Below, piece by piece: positions 10,050 through 19,991 of a stretch of DNA of 64,000 bases (positions within the stretch are counted from its first letter, which is position 1; each line of letters opens with the position of its first letter). The stretch is from Trypanosoma brucei gambiense DAL972 (lineage: Eukaryota; Euglenozoa; Kinetoplastea; Trypanosomatida; Trypanosomatidae). The position numbers and the translations under genes were made by a program. The notes beneath the pieces were generated by a model. That model made no database searches, had not been told where the DNA came from, and was given only the letters and a program-made list of their open reading frames with translations. The stretch spans positions 744,001-808,000 of the forward strand of contig NC_026743.1 of the NCBI RefSeq assembly GCF_000210295.1. Direction: 5' to 3'.

Positions 10050-12875
10050 TATTCTAATGGGCTGTACATCAAGTTCTATTGAAACGTGTTCAAGGAAGTG
10101 TTCACAAACGCACTAGTAGTCGAAAGTAATCCCTTTTAAATTAGATAAAACGTACCATACCTGTATGCCATTTACCCCTAATATGGAGCACCAACCCCCG
10201 TTGTGTGCATGGAAATGGCCCTTTGGTTACCCACTTGTATCCTTCCCTTGGGGAGGCATTCGATTGCAATATCGAAATATTTCCCTTATAAGTTTTTGCA
10301 CCTTTCCGTGCAACGTTATGTGTATGTATGGGGAAATTGGAAGCGTTGCAGCTGTTTTTGCGACGACGGTATTTCCACTAGTGTGATTCTGTAGTTAGTG
10401 GAATATTCACAGATGCTGTTTTTCAACTTTTTCTCTCTCATATATATATGTATGAGGGGGATCGGTTACTTTCTATGAGTTTCTCCCCTCTACTAATCTG
10501 TTCACTCCACATCGGCTGTGCTGCTGCAAGTGTAAGTGATGGGGGTGGTGAGATGAAGTACCGCCTCTTGAGCTTCCAATGTGGATGACAATCACTGCCT
10601 GTGTAGCGAATTGCTGTACATATGTATATGCGTGTGTATGTGTGTCTTGACCACCATAAGAAGTTTTCCCACTCCTTCGCATATTCTCATTCAGTTTTTC
10701 CTTACACCTACATCTCTGTTTTCGTTCACATTACGTTGTAAGGCTACTTGCTCCGGCGCTCGTCCTTTGTTGATTTGTACGGGACTATCACAAACATTTA
10801 TTACATATAAGTATATATATTTGTAAGAACCAGCCACAGTTTGCTATACGGGGCCGTACTACAGTGTCTATGCACTGTGGGCGCATTCGTCGTTGGATGG
10901 TGGTTACATGAGCGGAGCACATCAGTTTGGACTGTAGATATTGAAAGTTGTAAGAACCGTGGTATTTCAAGGAAAAGTTCGGGTTTAGTAAGCTGCATTC
11001 GGATTGTACTCCGCCTCATTACGGGAGAGCTTCATTCGGCGGTTAATTGACTTCCGCGTTTTGACCCTCTTTTGTTATTTTACTGATGCTTTGTTTTAGC
11101 GGCGAGTGGTTGGCTGTGAAGCGCATAGCCATAAGAGTCTCATATAACTTAGACCCTCGCAACCTACTTTTCAAGTAGACCGTTTGAGCATTTTGTTTGG
11201 TGATGGAAGACATTAGCTTGCGCGGAAAGTGAGGAGATTAAGTCATAACCAGTGCTGGATGGTTTGTTGCGAAGCAACTGATCAGACTCCTGTATACAGC
11301 ACCGATTTATTAGTTTTCAGGATATCGTAAATTGCTCCTCTTCAGTTGGGTGGTGCTTAATTTTCTTCAGGAGTCGCGAGCTTAATTTTGCACCATTCGT
11401 ATGTTGTTGGCTCTTGTATACGTTGTTCGTTTTTTTTTTTCGTGGGGATTCGGCGTAGAGATATCTGAGGAATGACAACAGCATGAATGAGTATGATGGA
11501 TTTATGGCACTGTAAGTGTTAAAAAATTATGGTGCACGTACGGTCAGCCGCTGTCAGTCGACTAAAATGCCAGCACATGTTGTATAATCAGCACTTTCCT
11601 TTCCCCAATGGGATTTATGTGAGTCCTGTGTCTCATCAGGAGGACTTTGCTGAGCCAACGGTAGACTCATTCGACACTTTATTTTTCTTTTTTTCCTGGG
11701 TGTCAAGATGGTAGGTGAGGGTGTGGAGAAAAGTGTACTCTCGGCGTGGGCACCCAAACTGCTGAAAGTATTTGCGTGACGACCCCTCCTCGTCGTAGCT
11801 ATCACGGTTCCACAATCGTGATATTGCCAAAATACTGATTTTACGTAACAGCGATAGGGTGTTAACTTTCTTAACTAAAGTTTTAATAAACCTAACTTCA
11901 TTATTGCCACACTGCCCACTTTATGTTCACCACTTTCGTTTTAACATTTTGATGTTGCACACGTTTTTGACGATGCGTACGAGGCAACTGGTTTAACTCA
12001 CGGTGGGAAGGTGCTTACACTGTGTGTGGTTTACGTTAGCGGAGTGCATCCATTTGTTCACCTGCTTTTGTCGTGGGGGTTCAGCCTGCTTTCACTCAAT
12101 GAGGGAGGGGGAGGGGGAATGCTGCCGTCTTAATTACTGGTTTCCCCTGCGTGGTTAACCTTACACTTCACGGAAAGGAAAATGTCTCCGACCACTCGTT
12201 TACACGGTAGCTGCCCCGTGATTTGCAACTTCAGAATTATGTCCGTTGTACACCTACGTTTTTTTCCTTGCATAGTTTGCTATGTGCACTTCATCGCCGG
12301 TTGGTACGTGTTGATAAGTTCATGGTTCGTTTATTGGCGAGGCATAGTTTCTGTGTTGGTAACTGTTGACATATTTTGTAGCTGTATAAGATGAAAGCTG
12401 TGTGATCGAAAGTTTTTCTGCCTCATTGATACTAGATTTTTTTGTGCCACATATATACAGGTTTTCTTGAAGATCTATTTTTTTTTTTTTTGCGTTCTAC
12501 TAATATCGTTTTTACTGCACATGAGCACTATTTTAGGTGTGAAGCACCAGCCGTTATGCACGGCTCGTATATACGAAGAGGGTGGGGACTTTATTCGCTT
12601 AAAGATGTTCTGGAGGATATATCTGATTCACTCGTGCAAGCCTCTTACTGTCGACAAAACGTCGTACTGGGCGCTTGAGTCTAGGGTTTATTTTTTGCTT
12701 TTTCTTCGCCGATAATGATAATAATAACACTTCTGCAGAGTTCCACCGAAGTTGTTCGTATACCTCCATAAGTGTTGCCACCGATACATTTGCAGTGTAC
12801 CTCCGACGCATGCAACGTCTCCTTCGCTCTTAGTAAAACATTTACCGAATCTTCTTTTGTTTTCACTACGAATAG
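10050..12875 (+). other. 2.8-kb spacer without a recognised gene
   Basis: No long ATG frame is present. The longest are 73 aa at 10165 and 70 aa at 12182, the second hydrophobic; neither is convincing. T-rich tracts occur at about 11430-11440, 11681-11695, 12477-12491 and 12688-12710, the last followed by AG at 12738-12739, a likely acceptor for the next gene. A TGATGG...CTGA pair at about 11201-11280 recalls a C/D snoRNA, but it has no terminal stem. The region may hold long UTRs or unrecognised RNAs. Confidence 0.4.
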
Positions 12876-14060
12876 ATGGGGATAGTCCGAGTACAGAGGT
12901 CGTTGTTGTGGCTGTTGGGTGCCGTGTTTTTGCTATGGGTTTTACGAAGACAGCGCCGATGCAGCCGATTTTTTGCTTCTTTAAAAACAAGTATTCTAAA
13001 GAAACTTACGTGCAAAAGTTTGGGGAGAAAACAACCCCGCGTGGCTGTCAGAAAAGTTGATCTATTTGTAGAGAAGGTGCTCGCCCAGGGAGGCTTACAA
13101 GACGTGGATAAGATAGTGGGTATTTTCCCGCGACGCTTCGAGCTTGTAGGCCATGTGGTCGTGGTAAAACTCAACCGCGGAATAGCACGGGATGTCTTTG
13201 CACCGTATGCAAGGGCGCTGGCAGAATCCTTTTTTCCACGAGTTATTGACGTTGTGTTGTTGGATACCATGGGAATTGTCGGGGAGCTTCGGGAGCCCCA
13301 CCTAGAAGTACTGTGGTCGAGTGCCACTTCCCACTTTAGTGTGAACGATAGTTTACTGAAAGTCACCAAGGAGCGAGTGCGCAAGGCATCGACCTTTACC
13401 TCAGAGGACGCGGAGTTGCTCGGCTCATGCGCAGAAGCGGTAACATTTACAACTCATGTCGAAAATGGGGTCCGGTATAGCTTTGATGCATGTAAGGTAA
13501 TGTTCTGTAGTGGGAATGTGACCGAGCGTATGCATTTTGCTTCCATCATGGCCAAGGATGAGGTGGTGGTTGATATGTTTGCTGGTATCGGTTATTTTAC
13601 ACTACCACTGGCCATCAATGGTGGTGTGAAAATTGTACATGCACTAGAAAAGAACAAATACAGTGCGTTGTATTTGGCATTTAACGCAGTTCAAAATAAA
13701 GTCAGTGATTTAATAGTAATTCATTGCGGCGACAATAGGGACATGGGATCGGAGTTGTGTGGTCGGTGCGATCGAGTAATAATGGGTTATATACCATCGT
13801 GTGAGTCTTTTTTGCCCCGTGCTATTTCGTTTCTGAGGCGTTCGACGCGTGGGGAACCAATGGGGGTGGTTCATTATCATCTCCTTTCAGAGAAAGATCA
13901 GGTCATAAACACTGTAACACATCACGTGCGGTCTACCTTGGATGAAGCAACTACATCGCTTATGCGTATCGTGAACTTTCGCATGGTGAAATCATATGCG
14001 CCGAAGCGTTTTCATTTTGTGGTTGACATGCATTTTAGCAGTTTACAGGAGCCGGAATAA
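12876..14060 (+). CDS. TYW2-like tRNA methyl/aminocarboxypropyl transferase (Met-10+ family)
   Basis: The product is 394 aa. It has the Trm5/TYW2 (Met-10+) class I SAM fold: substrate-recognition part (FELVGHVVVVKLN), then SAM motif I VDMFAGIGYFTLPLA near residue 233 and CDRVIMGYIPSCE near 299-311. TYW2 carries a G-x-IPS motif where Trm5 has N-x-PP, so TYW2, which adds the aminocarboxypropyl group in wybutosine synthesis on tRNA-Phe G37, fits better than Trm5. The start is odd: residues 8-21 form a hydrophobic run (LLWLLGAVFLLWVL) between basic residues, like a membrane anchor or targeting signal, not usual in this family. AG directly abuts ATG 12876, so the acceptor must lie upstream, perhaps at 12738-12739. 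Confidence 0.85.
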   Translation: MGIVRVQRSLLWLLGAVFLLWVLRRQRRCSRFFASLKTSILKKLTCKSLGRKQPRVAVRKVDLFVEKVLAQGGLQDVDKIVGIFPRRFELVGHVVVVKLNRGIARDVFAPYARALAESFFPRVIDVVLLDTMGIVGELREPHLEVLWSSATSHFSVNDSLLKVTKERVRKASTFTSEDAELLGSCAEAVTFTTHVENGVRYSFDACKVMFCSGNVTERMHFASIMAKDEVVVDMFAGIGYFTLPLAINGGVKIVHALEKNKYSALYLAFNAVQNKVSDLIVIHCGDNRDMGSELCGRCDRVIMGYIPSCESFLPRAISFLRRSTRGEPMGVVHYHLLSEKDQVINTVTHHVRSTLDEATTSLMRIVNFRMVKSYAPKRFHFVVDMHFSSLQEPE

Positions 14061-14243
14061 GTCGCGGTCGTTTGGACGGTTGAGGAAATGGTATGTTGTG
14101 TGCTAGAGAGAATAATAGGATGTATTAGCGTGACTATACTGTTTACATTGTTTCTTTTTTAACCTGTTTAACAACTTGTTCCTGCGGAAAGTCTTTTGTA
14201 CCCACAAGTATCAATCTTCACAGTTGGTGTAAATCAAGTCATT

Positions 14244-16745
14244 ATGAGGTCGTTGGAGGTGCAGAAAGACTCCATATTGGCTGCAATAGTTATGGAATGC
14301 GTTAAAAATAAGCCATCCGACACCAGTTATCACAGTTCTGTGTTGTACCAGCGCCTTAGTGCACCAGAGACACGGAATCTCGTTTACCAATGCTGTTTAG
14401 AGCTTGTCGACGATTCTCAACGGCGCCGAGATATAGGGCAATTGCTGCTGAACTACATTTCCAGCTTTCCACCCTCACAAACAACCCTGCAGGCGATTGC
14501 TAGTAAGTGTAAACCGCACGCAGCAAGTCGTTCCCCCTACAGCAGCATTTACCAGGAGTTGAAGGTAGTGGTTGAAACGTACCTGAACCACAAACCTCTT
14601 GGCTATATGCTTGGTCGTACACTCCAGCCTGAAAAGGAGAGCATCACATTTCGTCAAAGTGAGTTGAGCATTAATCCAGGTTACATTCAAAAGTGTAATC
14701 TGCAGCCGCCAGTGACACAGGGTACGGAAAAAGGCAAACACGTTGTTCCCTTTTCTGGCTGGTCTGATGATGATATCACCTCTACCGCAAGGGAAAAGAA
14801 CAAGACGCGCAGTCGGCTGTGGACTGTCAAGTATCAAGTAGTTGGTTGCAAAGACTATGTCAATCAGTTGCCACTGGAATGTACTGAAACCCTTATTGAA
14901 CAGCAAGTTCGCGTGCTCAATTCGTTCTGGGAAAAGTACAATACTAGCGTTGAGGTTGTTCGGGCTACGTCGTTTTTAATTAAACTTATGTGCGACGCGT
15001 ATGTTTCAAAAATCCCCCTACAATCCAACTACTCATTCTTCCGTGCGGTAAGCATTTGTTATCTTCCAACATTGTTCGAGATGATGAGCAGTACTTACGC
15101 CTGCGTTCGTAGTCACGTGTACGACATATTGTTGACTTTGGGCATGCACTTCCAGCTGGTTGACACACAAGGACTCTTCCCTGGTTGTACCGAGGCGTTG
15201 GAAGAGGAATTGATCTGGTTACTGCTGACAGTCCTTAGGAAGCAGTCCATGTGTGAGGGAGATGATGAGATGATATGGACGATAGCGGCGAAGTGCACAA
15301 TTGTAGTGATACCTCGACACAAACATCACCTTATTGACTGTCGAGCACTCTATCAGTTGATGAAACTTCCGACGGTTATCACGTTCCATCCTCATCTCTA
15401 CACCACCTTTGCCGAGGCTTTTGCTAAGAGGGTGTTGAGGTGGGACCCGTCAGGTGATGATGCGGAGGACATGATCGCCCTGGATGAGGATGAGTTCAAC
15501 AAATGCGGGAATCAACCTGTCGCGAAGTTGTTCTTCCTGTACAGACAAGCAATGACATTAGGCGCGCGGCTAGCCTTTTTTCAGGTTCTCTTTACACATA
15601 CGGTGATGGTGTTACAATCCCGCGCAACGTTGCCGCGGTTGTATCCACGAATGTTAAGGCGATGCTACAGTGAGTTGGTAAGAGTGGGATTTCACTGGCA
15701 TCTTCACTCGTTGCTTTTTTACCAGTCGCGCCAAGTTTTTCGTGAACTCCCTGGCCATATTACGTATGACATGGACGTTGAGGTTGTTAGGGATTACAAA
15801 ATGGAAGTGACGGCAATAGTACAGTGCATGTTGCAAACCGTTGAAGATAATGTGCGCCTTCCAGACGTTATAAGGAGCGCGTTTAGAAATGCGGTGGGAA
15901 CGCGTGTGGAGGAGCGGACTGCCCTTGCCAGGGTGGTATCTGAATGCGTAACTTTGATTCCAGCTATGCTGAAAGAGGATACTGACGGCGTACTGTACAA
16001 CATTGGGTGGCATACGGCACTATACTGTATGCGATTAAGCCGTGAAAAGTTGGATTCTGACGAGAGTGTAGCCTTGTTGGACAAATTGGCAACCAATCTG
16101 GTTTCCTTTTCTGAGTTTAAAGATCGCACGGAGCTCACAAAGATAAAGGGAGCTTGTCCAGATATATTAGCTGCGCTGATGTTCTTAGGTAGGAAACATC
16201 CCAACCAAGCTGTGGAGCCGTTCAGTATATTAATTGAAAAATTTCTCCATGACACTGCGGTAGTTGACAGCCAAAGCGTCATGCAATTGTACTACAGACT
16301 CTTTGGTTCCCTTGCCATTCAGAATGGGCCGTTTAAGGGCGCTCAGCGGGCCGACATTTCGCAGATGCTTTGCAGTGAGCAGCTTGTTACTGCGCAGCCC
16401 ATTATAGACGGTATTGGTTCACGTGTATTGTGGGCCCTCTACCGTTCGCTCTGTACGGTGCAAACCGCTTCTGCCTGCCGGGCCCGCCACGTATTGGCTT
16501 CTTTTTTGGAGGAGTTGGATACTTCCGGTGGAAGCAGTCATTCCTACTCTTGGAAAACTATAATGGACGACCCATACCCCCCTGTGGCACTGATAGGTGC
16601 TCAAAGGACTCTGCAAATGTGCGGCAGAACCGCCTACGACCGCTTCGACGAGGCAATGAACACACCAGAAAAAAGTGAAAAGTGTGACTCAGTGTACGTC
16701 CTCGCTCTCAAGGTCATCCAATTAGCAGAGTCAAGGAAAGAGTGA
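14244..16745 (+). CDS. Large helical (ARM/HEAT-like) conserved protein
   Basis: The product is 833 aa from ATG 14244 (MRSLEVQKDS). There is no signal peptide, no clear membrane segment and no catalytic motif I recognise. The sequence is almost all amphipathic helices with regular Leu/Val spacing, as in ARM/HEAT-type scaffold proteins, with a lower-complexity stretch at about residues 150-200 holding the acidic patch GWSDDDIT. An acidic insert occurs near residue 410 (GDDAEDMIALDEDEF). I cannot name a family. The long uninterrupted frame and good composition make the gene itself secure. Confidence 0.9.
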   Translation: MRSLEVQKDSILAAIVMECVKNKPSDTSYHSSVLYQRLSAPETRNLVYQCCLELVDDSQRRRDIGQLLLNYISSFPPSQTTLQAIASKCKPHAASRSPYSSIYQELKVVVETYLNHKPLGYMLGRTLQPEKESITFRQSELSINPGYIQKCNLQPPVTQGTEKGKHVVPFSGWSDDDITSTAREKNKTRSRLWTVKYQVVGCKDYVNQLPLECTETLIEQQVRVLNSFWEKYNTSVEVVRATSFLIKLMCDAYVSKIPLQSNYSFFRAVSICYLPTLFEMMSSTYACVRSHVYDILLTLGMHFQLVDTQGLFPGCTEALEEELIWLLLTVLRKQSMCEGDDEMIWTIAAKCTIVVIPRHKHHLIDCRALYQLMKLPTVITFHPHLYTTFAEAFAKRVLRWDPSGDDAEDMIALDEDEFNKCGNQPVAKLFFLYRQAMTLGARLAFFQVLFTHTVMVLQSRATLPRLYPRMLRRCYSELVRVGFHWHLHSLLFYQSRQVFRELPGHITYDMDVEVVRDYKMEVTAIVQCMLQTVEDNVRLPDVIRSAFRNAVGTRVEERTALARVVSECVTLIPAMLKEDTDGVLYNIGWHTALYCMRLSREKLDSDESVALLDKLATNLVSFSEFKDRTELTKIKGACPDILAALMFLGRKHPNQAVEPFSILIEKFLHDTAVVDSQSVMQLYYRLFGSLAIQNGPFKGAQRADISQMLCSEQLVTAQPIIDGIGSRVLWALYRSLCTVQTASACRARHVLASFLEELDTSGGSSHSYSWKTIMDDPYPPVALIGAQRTLQMCGRTAYDRFDEAMNTPEKSEKCDSVYVLALKVIQLAESRKE

Positions 16746-17163
16746 TCATACGCTAGATGCAGCGGTGACCGTTTTGTCTTCATACCTTTCTTTATTCGTT
16801 CACTTTATGACCCTTATTACTGCTGAGCTCATCGTTCTATAAGCTGCATGGAGCTTGCTGGAGTTGACCAGTAAAAAATTTTGCTTTCCTTATTTTCATG
16901 AGGGTGAAGACGCAGAAAGACGTAGAGGAACTGTATTCTTCCTTTTTCACCTGTGAACTGTTCCTTGAACTCTGTTTGTGGTGTAGCAAGCGGTTTACGA
17001 CGAATTACTGTTGCATAAATCTGGTGTTAAGTTCAAACCCCTAAGTCACTTTTAAAGAACTCTAATATTCAGGAAAGCGATATTCTGCGAGCGACTCCGT
17101 TGCTGCTGTCCGTGTAGACGAAATTTAACGTATTAGGGCTTGCAGGGGTTCTCGACGCACTCA
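16746..17163 (+). other. Spacer
   Basis: Non-coding, with a pyrimidine-rich tract at about 16771-16803 and T-rich patches at 16926-16948. It carries presumed poly(A) and trans-splice signals; nothing else is seen. Confidence 0.4.
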
Positions 17164-19260
17164 ATGGAGGGAAAGAGCGTAGTAGGTGGTTCTCACAAAC
17201 TTGCTGATGGGAGTTCTTCCTGCGGCACGATTGGCGCAAACCCGGGTTATGCCGGTACAAGCACCCCGTTGGATGCCAGTTCTTCGTTGTATTTTGGGAA
17301 GGTAGTAGAGGATGCCGTACCTGTGAGAGTTGAAGTTGGAGAAACCACCACACGACACACCGATCCACAGGGTGCGTCCGTTCCTCTGACCAGGAAGGCA
17401 ACCGCTAAGGACCGTATAGCAGTAGAAAAGACATCGGATTTCGTATTTTGCGACGAATGTGGTCAAAACATTCCAGTCTCCGAGTGGGCGGATCACCGTG
17501 AACATCCGCGAGTGGTGGAAAATGTTACCTCATGGGTGGGTAGATTGAACAAATTATTGATTCGTCTTTTCATCGATTTTTTCATGTGGGTGCTCATGAA
17601 TATTTACTTTCGGGAGGTTGTGGTGGTTAACGAAAAGAGCATTCCAAAAACTGGTGGTGTTGTGTTTTATGGTAACCATCAGAATCAGTTTATCGATGCT
17701 ATGATGATCCGTGCAAACTGCGGCAGGCCCGTGCGATTCGTTATGGCGGAGAAGTCGTTTCAGAGACCGATCATCGGTCTCTTCGGCCATATGACGGACG
17801 CAGTGCCGGTTATAAGGCCGCAGGATGCTCCTCTCAACTCTGGTGAGGGGCGTCTTATTCGCATGGATGGAGATATGATTTATGGGGAGGGTACAAAGTT
17901 TACAATGTGTCTTTCCGACAGGGATGTCATAATATGGTACAGAGAGGATGTAAAGTGCACCGCACAGGTTTTGAAGATAAACTCTGACACGGTGCTGCAG
18001 TTAACTATGCCCGTTGCGGCATGTGATGCGGTGACTAAGCCTGTGGGGTTTCAAGTGTCTCGGCGCATCGACCACTCTGAAATGTACGCCAGTGTTTATC
18101 AAACGCTTCAGAGTGGGCAATGCATCGGCATCTTCCCAGAGGGTGGGTCGCATGACCGCACATCGCTGCTACCTCTCAAGGCAGGTGTCGCTTTATTTAG
18201 TCTCGGAGCGGCGGTGCGTGGCATAGACGTCAAGGTTGTGCCGTGCGGACTAACTTACTTTTACGGCCACAAGTTTCGCAGCCGGGCTCATGTTGAATTT
18301 GGTGAACCAATTACACCCTCGGCGGAGGTTGTGGCGCTTTTCAACACTGACAAACGCAAGGCCACTGGCATTTTTTTGGAGCAACTAAACGAAGAACTAC
18401 GCGGTTTTACCATAAATGTGCCCAATATGAGTGCCCTAAACTTTCTTCATGGATTTCGACAGCTGTATCAACCACAAAATTGTATTTTGGCGACACGGGA
18501 TCACCTACGTCTGACGCGCCGTCTTAGTGTAATTATGGAGGAACAAAAGGGTAACCCAGAATTCATTGACTATCGAAGTAGAGTAGAAAACTATCAGGAT
18601 TACTGTAATGCACTGCTTGTTCGTGATAGCCAAGCGGCGACACTGGGGAAATTGGGATCCAATGAAGCGCGACAACTTCACTTGATGTTTCGAAGGTGTT
18701 TTACTCTATTTTTGATGGGTGTTATTTTGGTACCGTTCTTTGTTGTTGGGCTCCCCATCGGTATTTTAGCAAAATCCTTATCTGAGAGGCACCGCAAGAA
18801 GGCCCTTTCGCAGAGTAATATAAAGATTGTAGGCACCGACGTAATGGGCTCGTACAAACTCATTGTAGGTTTTATCAGTGTGCCTGTCGTATTCTCAATT
18901 GTCTCAATTATCACATACGTGTACACCGATCTCCGTACTGCGTTGACAGTCTCAGTTTGCCTTCCCATGACAATGTACGTTTCTCTGCTGATTCTCCAGG
19001 AGGCCGCAATTGAAATGCGAGCCGCTCTGCCCCTCTTCATGTCGTTGATATCCAAACACAAACAGTTTTGTAAACTGTACGAACGACGCCGTGCTTTAGT
19101 GGCATTGACTAAGGTGCTCGTGAAAAAGTGGGATCCCGAGTTAGAGGAGGAGTTGCAGCATTACGTACAGGAGTCTAAGCAGAGCATGAAACTGCGTGAA
19201 CCGTCATTGTTTTCCTTGCGGCACGGCGGGCTGCGCCGGCTTGCGGATATCAAAAATTGA
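17164..19260 (+). CDS. SCT1/GPT2-like glycerol-3-phosphate / DHAP acyltransferase
   Basis: The product is 698 aa. It is an acyltransferase of the PlsC/GPAT superfamily, likely adding the first acyl chain in glycerolipid synthesis in the ER. Motif I is NHQNQFID (His172, Asp178, spacing H-x5-D; I believe SCT1/GPT2 members share this, unchecked). FPEGGSHD is near 324-331, with the long insert between them that marks yeast SCT1/GPT2 relatives. Hydrophobic helices occur at about 515-540 and 570-620. An unusual N-terminal patch, CDECG...W..H..H (Cys96, Cys99, His111, His114), looks like a small zinc finger. ATG 17164 is the first in frame. I recall this as TbGAT in T. brucei. Confidence 0.9.
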   Translation: MEGKSVVGGSHKLADGSSSCGTIGANPGYAGTSTPLDASSSLYFGKVVEDAVPVRVEVGETTTRHTDPQGASVPLTRKATAKDRIAVEKTSDFVFCDECGQNIPVSEWADHREHPRVVENVTSWVGRLNKLLIRLFIDFFMWVLMNIYFREVVVVNEKSIPKTGGVVFYGNHQNQFIDAMMIRANCGRPVRFVMAEKSFQRPIIGLFGHMTDAVPVIRPQDAPLNSGEGRLIRMDGDMIYGEGTKFTMCLSDRDVIIWYREDVKCTAQVLKINSDTVLQLTMPVAACDAVTKPVGFQVSRRIDHSEMYASVYQTLQSGQCIGIFPEGGSHDRTSLLPLKAGVALFSLGAAVRGIDVKVVPCGLTYFYGHKFRSRAHVEFGEPITPSAEVVALFNTDKRKATGIFLEQLNEELRGFTINVPNMSALNFLHGFRQLYQPQNCILATRDHLRLTRRLSVIMEEQKGNPEFIDYRSRVENYQDYCNALLVRDSQAATLGKLGSNEARQLHLMFRRCFTLFLMGVILVPFFVVGLPIGILAKSLSERHRKKALSQSNIKIVGTDVMGSYKLIVGFISVPVVFSIVSIITYVYTDLRTALTVSVCLPMTMYVSLLILQEAAIEMRAALPLFMSLISKHKQFCKLYERRRALVALTKVLVKKWDPELEEELQHYVQESKQSMKLREPSLFSLRHGGLRRLADIKN

Positions 19261-19991
19261 GGAACAACTCCACTAACTATATTACTTTCAGTAGCTTTTT
19301 TTTGCTATCTTCCATTGAAAGTTATCGACTCTTTTCGTAGTTGGGTGGATGTTTTTAAATCGCACGATATCGTGTCACACCTTGGTCGTCCCGCGGCACC
19401 CCCTTGGAATTGAGGTGAACCTGCGTATAAATTCTCTTCGAAGTTTGCGTGTGCGTACGAGTGACGTGGCGTACGGGTGGCTGTGTTTGTGGGAAGGGAT
19501 TTGCTCCGTAGTTCTCTTTGTTCTGTTAATGTTAATGGCTGTGGAGAAAGGTGGCATCGTGTGTGGGAGGTTCAAGTGGAATGGGGGAACATACCCGAGC
19601 ATGGGTGGCGGCATCTTTTCTTTTTTGCGCGGGGAATTATGTCCCTCTAATGCATGAATGATCGCACGCTTCTGGAGTTGCAGTAATTTATTCCGTGCTG
19701 ATATGGTAGTTTCTCCCCTTCGACCACGGGTAGCGGTTGGACTCATAGTGTGCACCCCCAATTGTGACATTTCACCCACCATCGTTTCGAGATGTCTTGA
19801 GGTTTTGATAGCACCTAACTGAGGCCGCCCTCCAGGCACCATGCCCCTGCGGCATGTTGCTTAAATATGTCGTGCAAAGGTTCCCTTTTTGTTCACACGT
19901 GGTGTGTGTACTTATATTCTCTTTCCTTCTTACTTGACTAGGGGGCAGTTAGAATCGTATACACCTGTGGACGTTGGGAGGCACAGAGGGA
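19261..19991 (+). other. Spacer with clear trans-splice acceptor
   Basis: A frame of 102 aa from ATG 19349 has a hydrophobic centre but no support and is taken as 3' UTR. A pyrimidine tract at about 19914-19935 followed by AG at 19940-19941 gives a 50-nt 5' UTR for the primase gene. Confidence 0.45.
19914..19941 (+). promoter_or_regulatory. Predicted spliced-leader acceptor of the primase large subunit gene
   Basis: A run of C and T with few interruptions is followed by AG 19940-19941, with no earlier AG after the tract. The next in-frame ATG is the CDS start 50 nt downstream. Confidence 0.55.

Noticed and set aside
11201..11280. C/D-box snoRNA-like pair (GTGATGG ... CTGA)
   Set aside because: C box has a mismatch, no terminal stem is visible and no neighbouring snoRNAs of a cluster were found.
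19349..19657. 102-aa frame with a hydrophobic centre
   Set aside because: Lies between the acyltransferase stop and the primase acceptor signal; no acceptor of its own just upstream and no family resemblance, so taken as 3' UTR.
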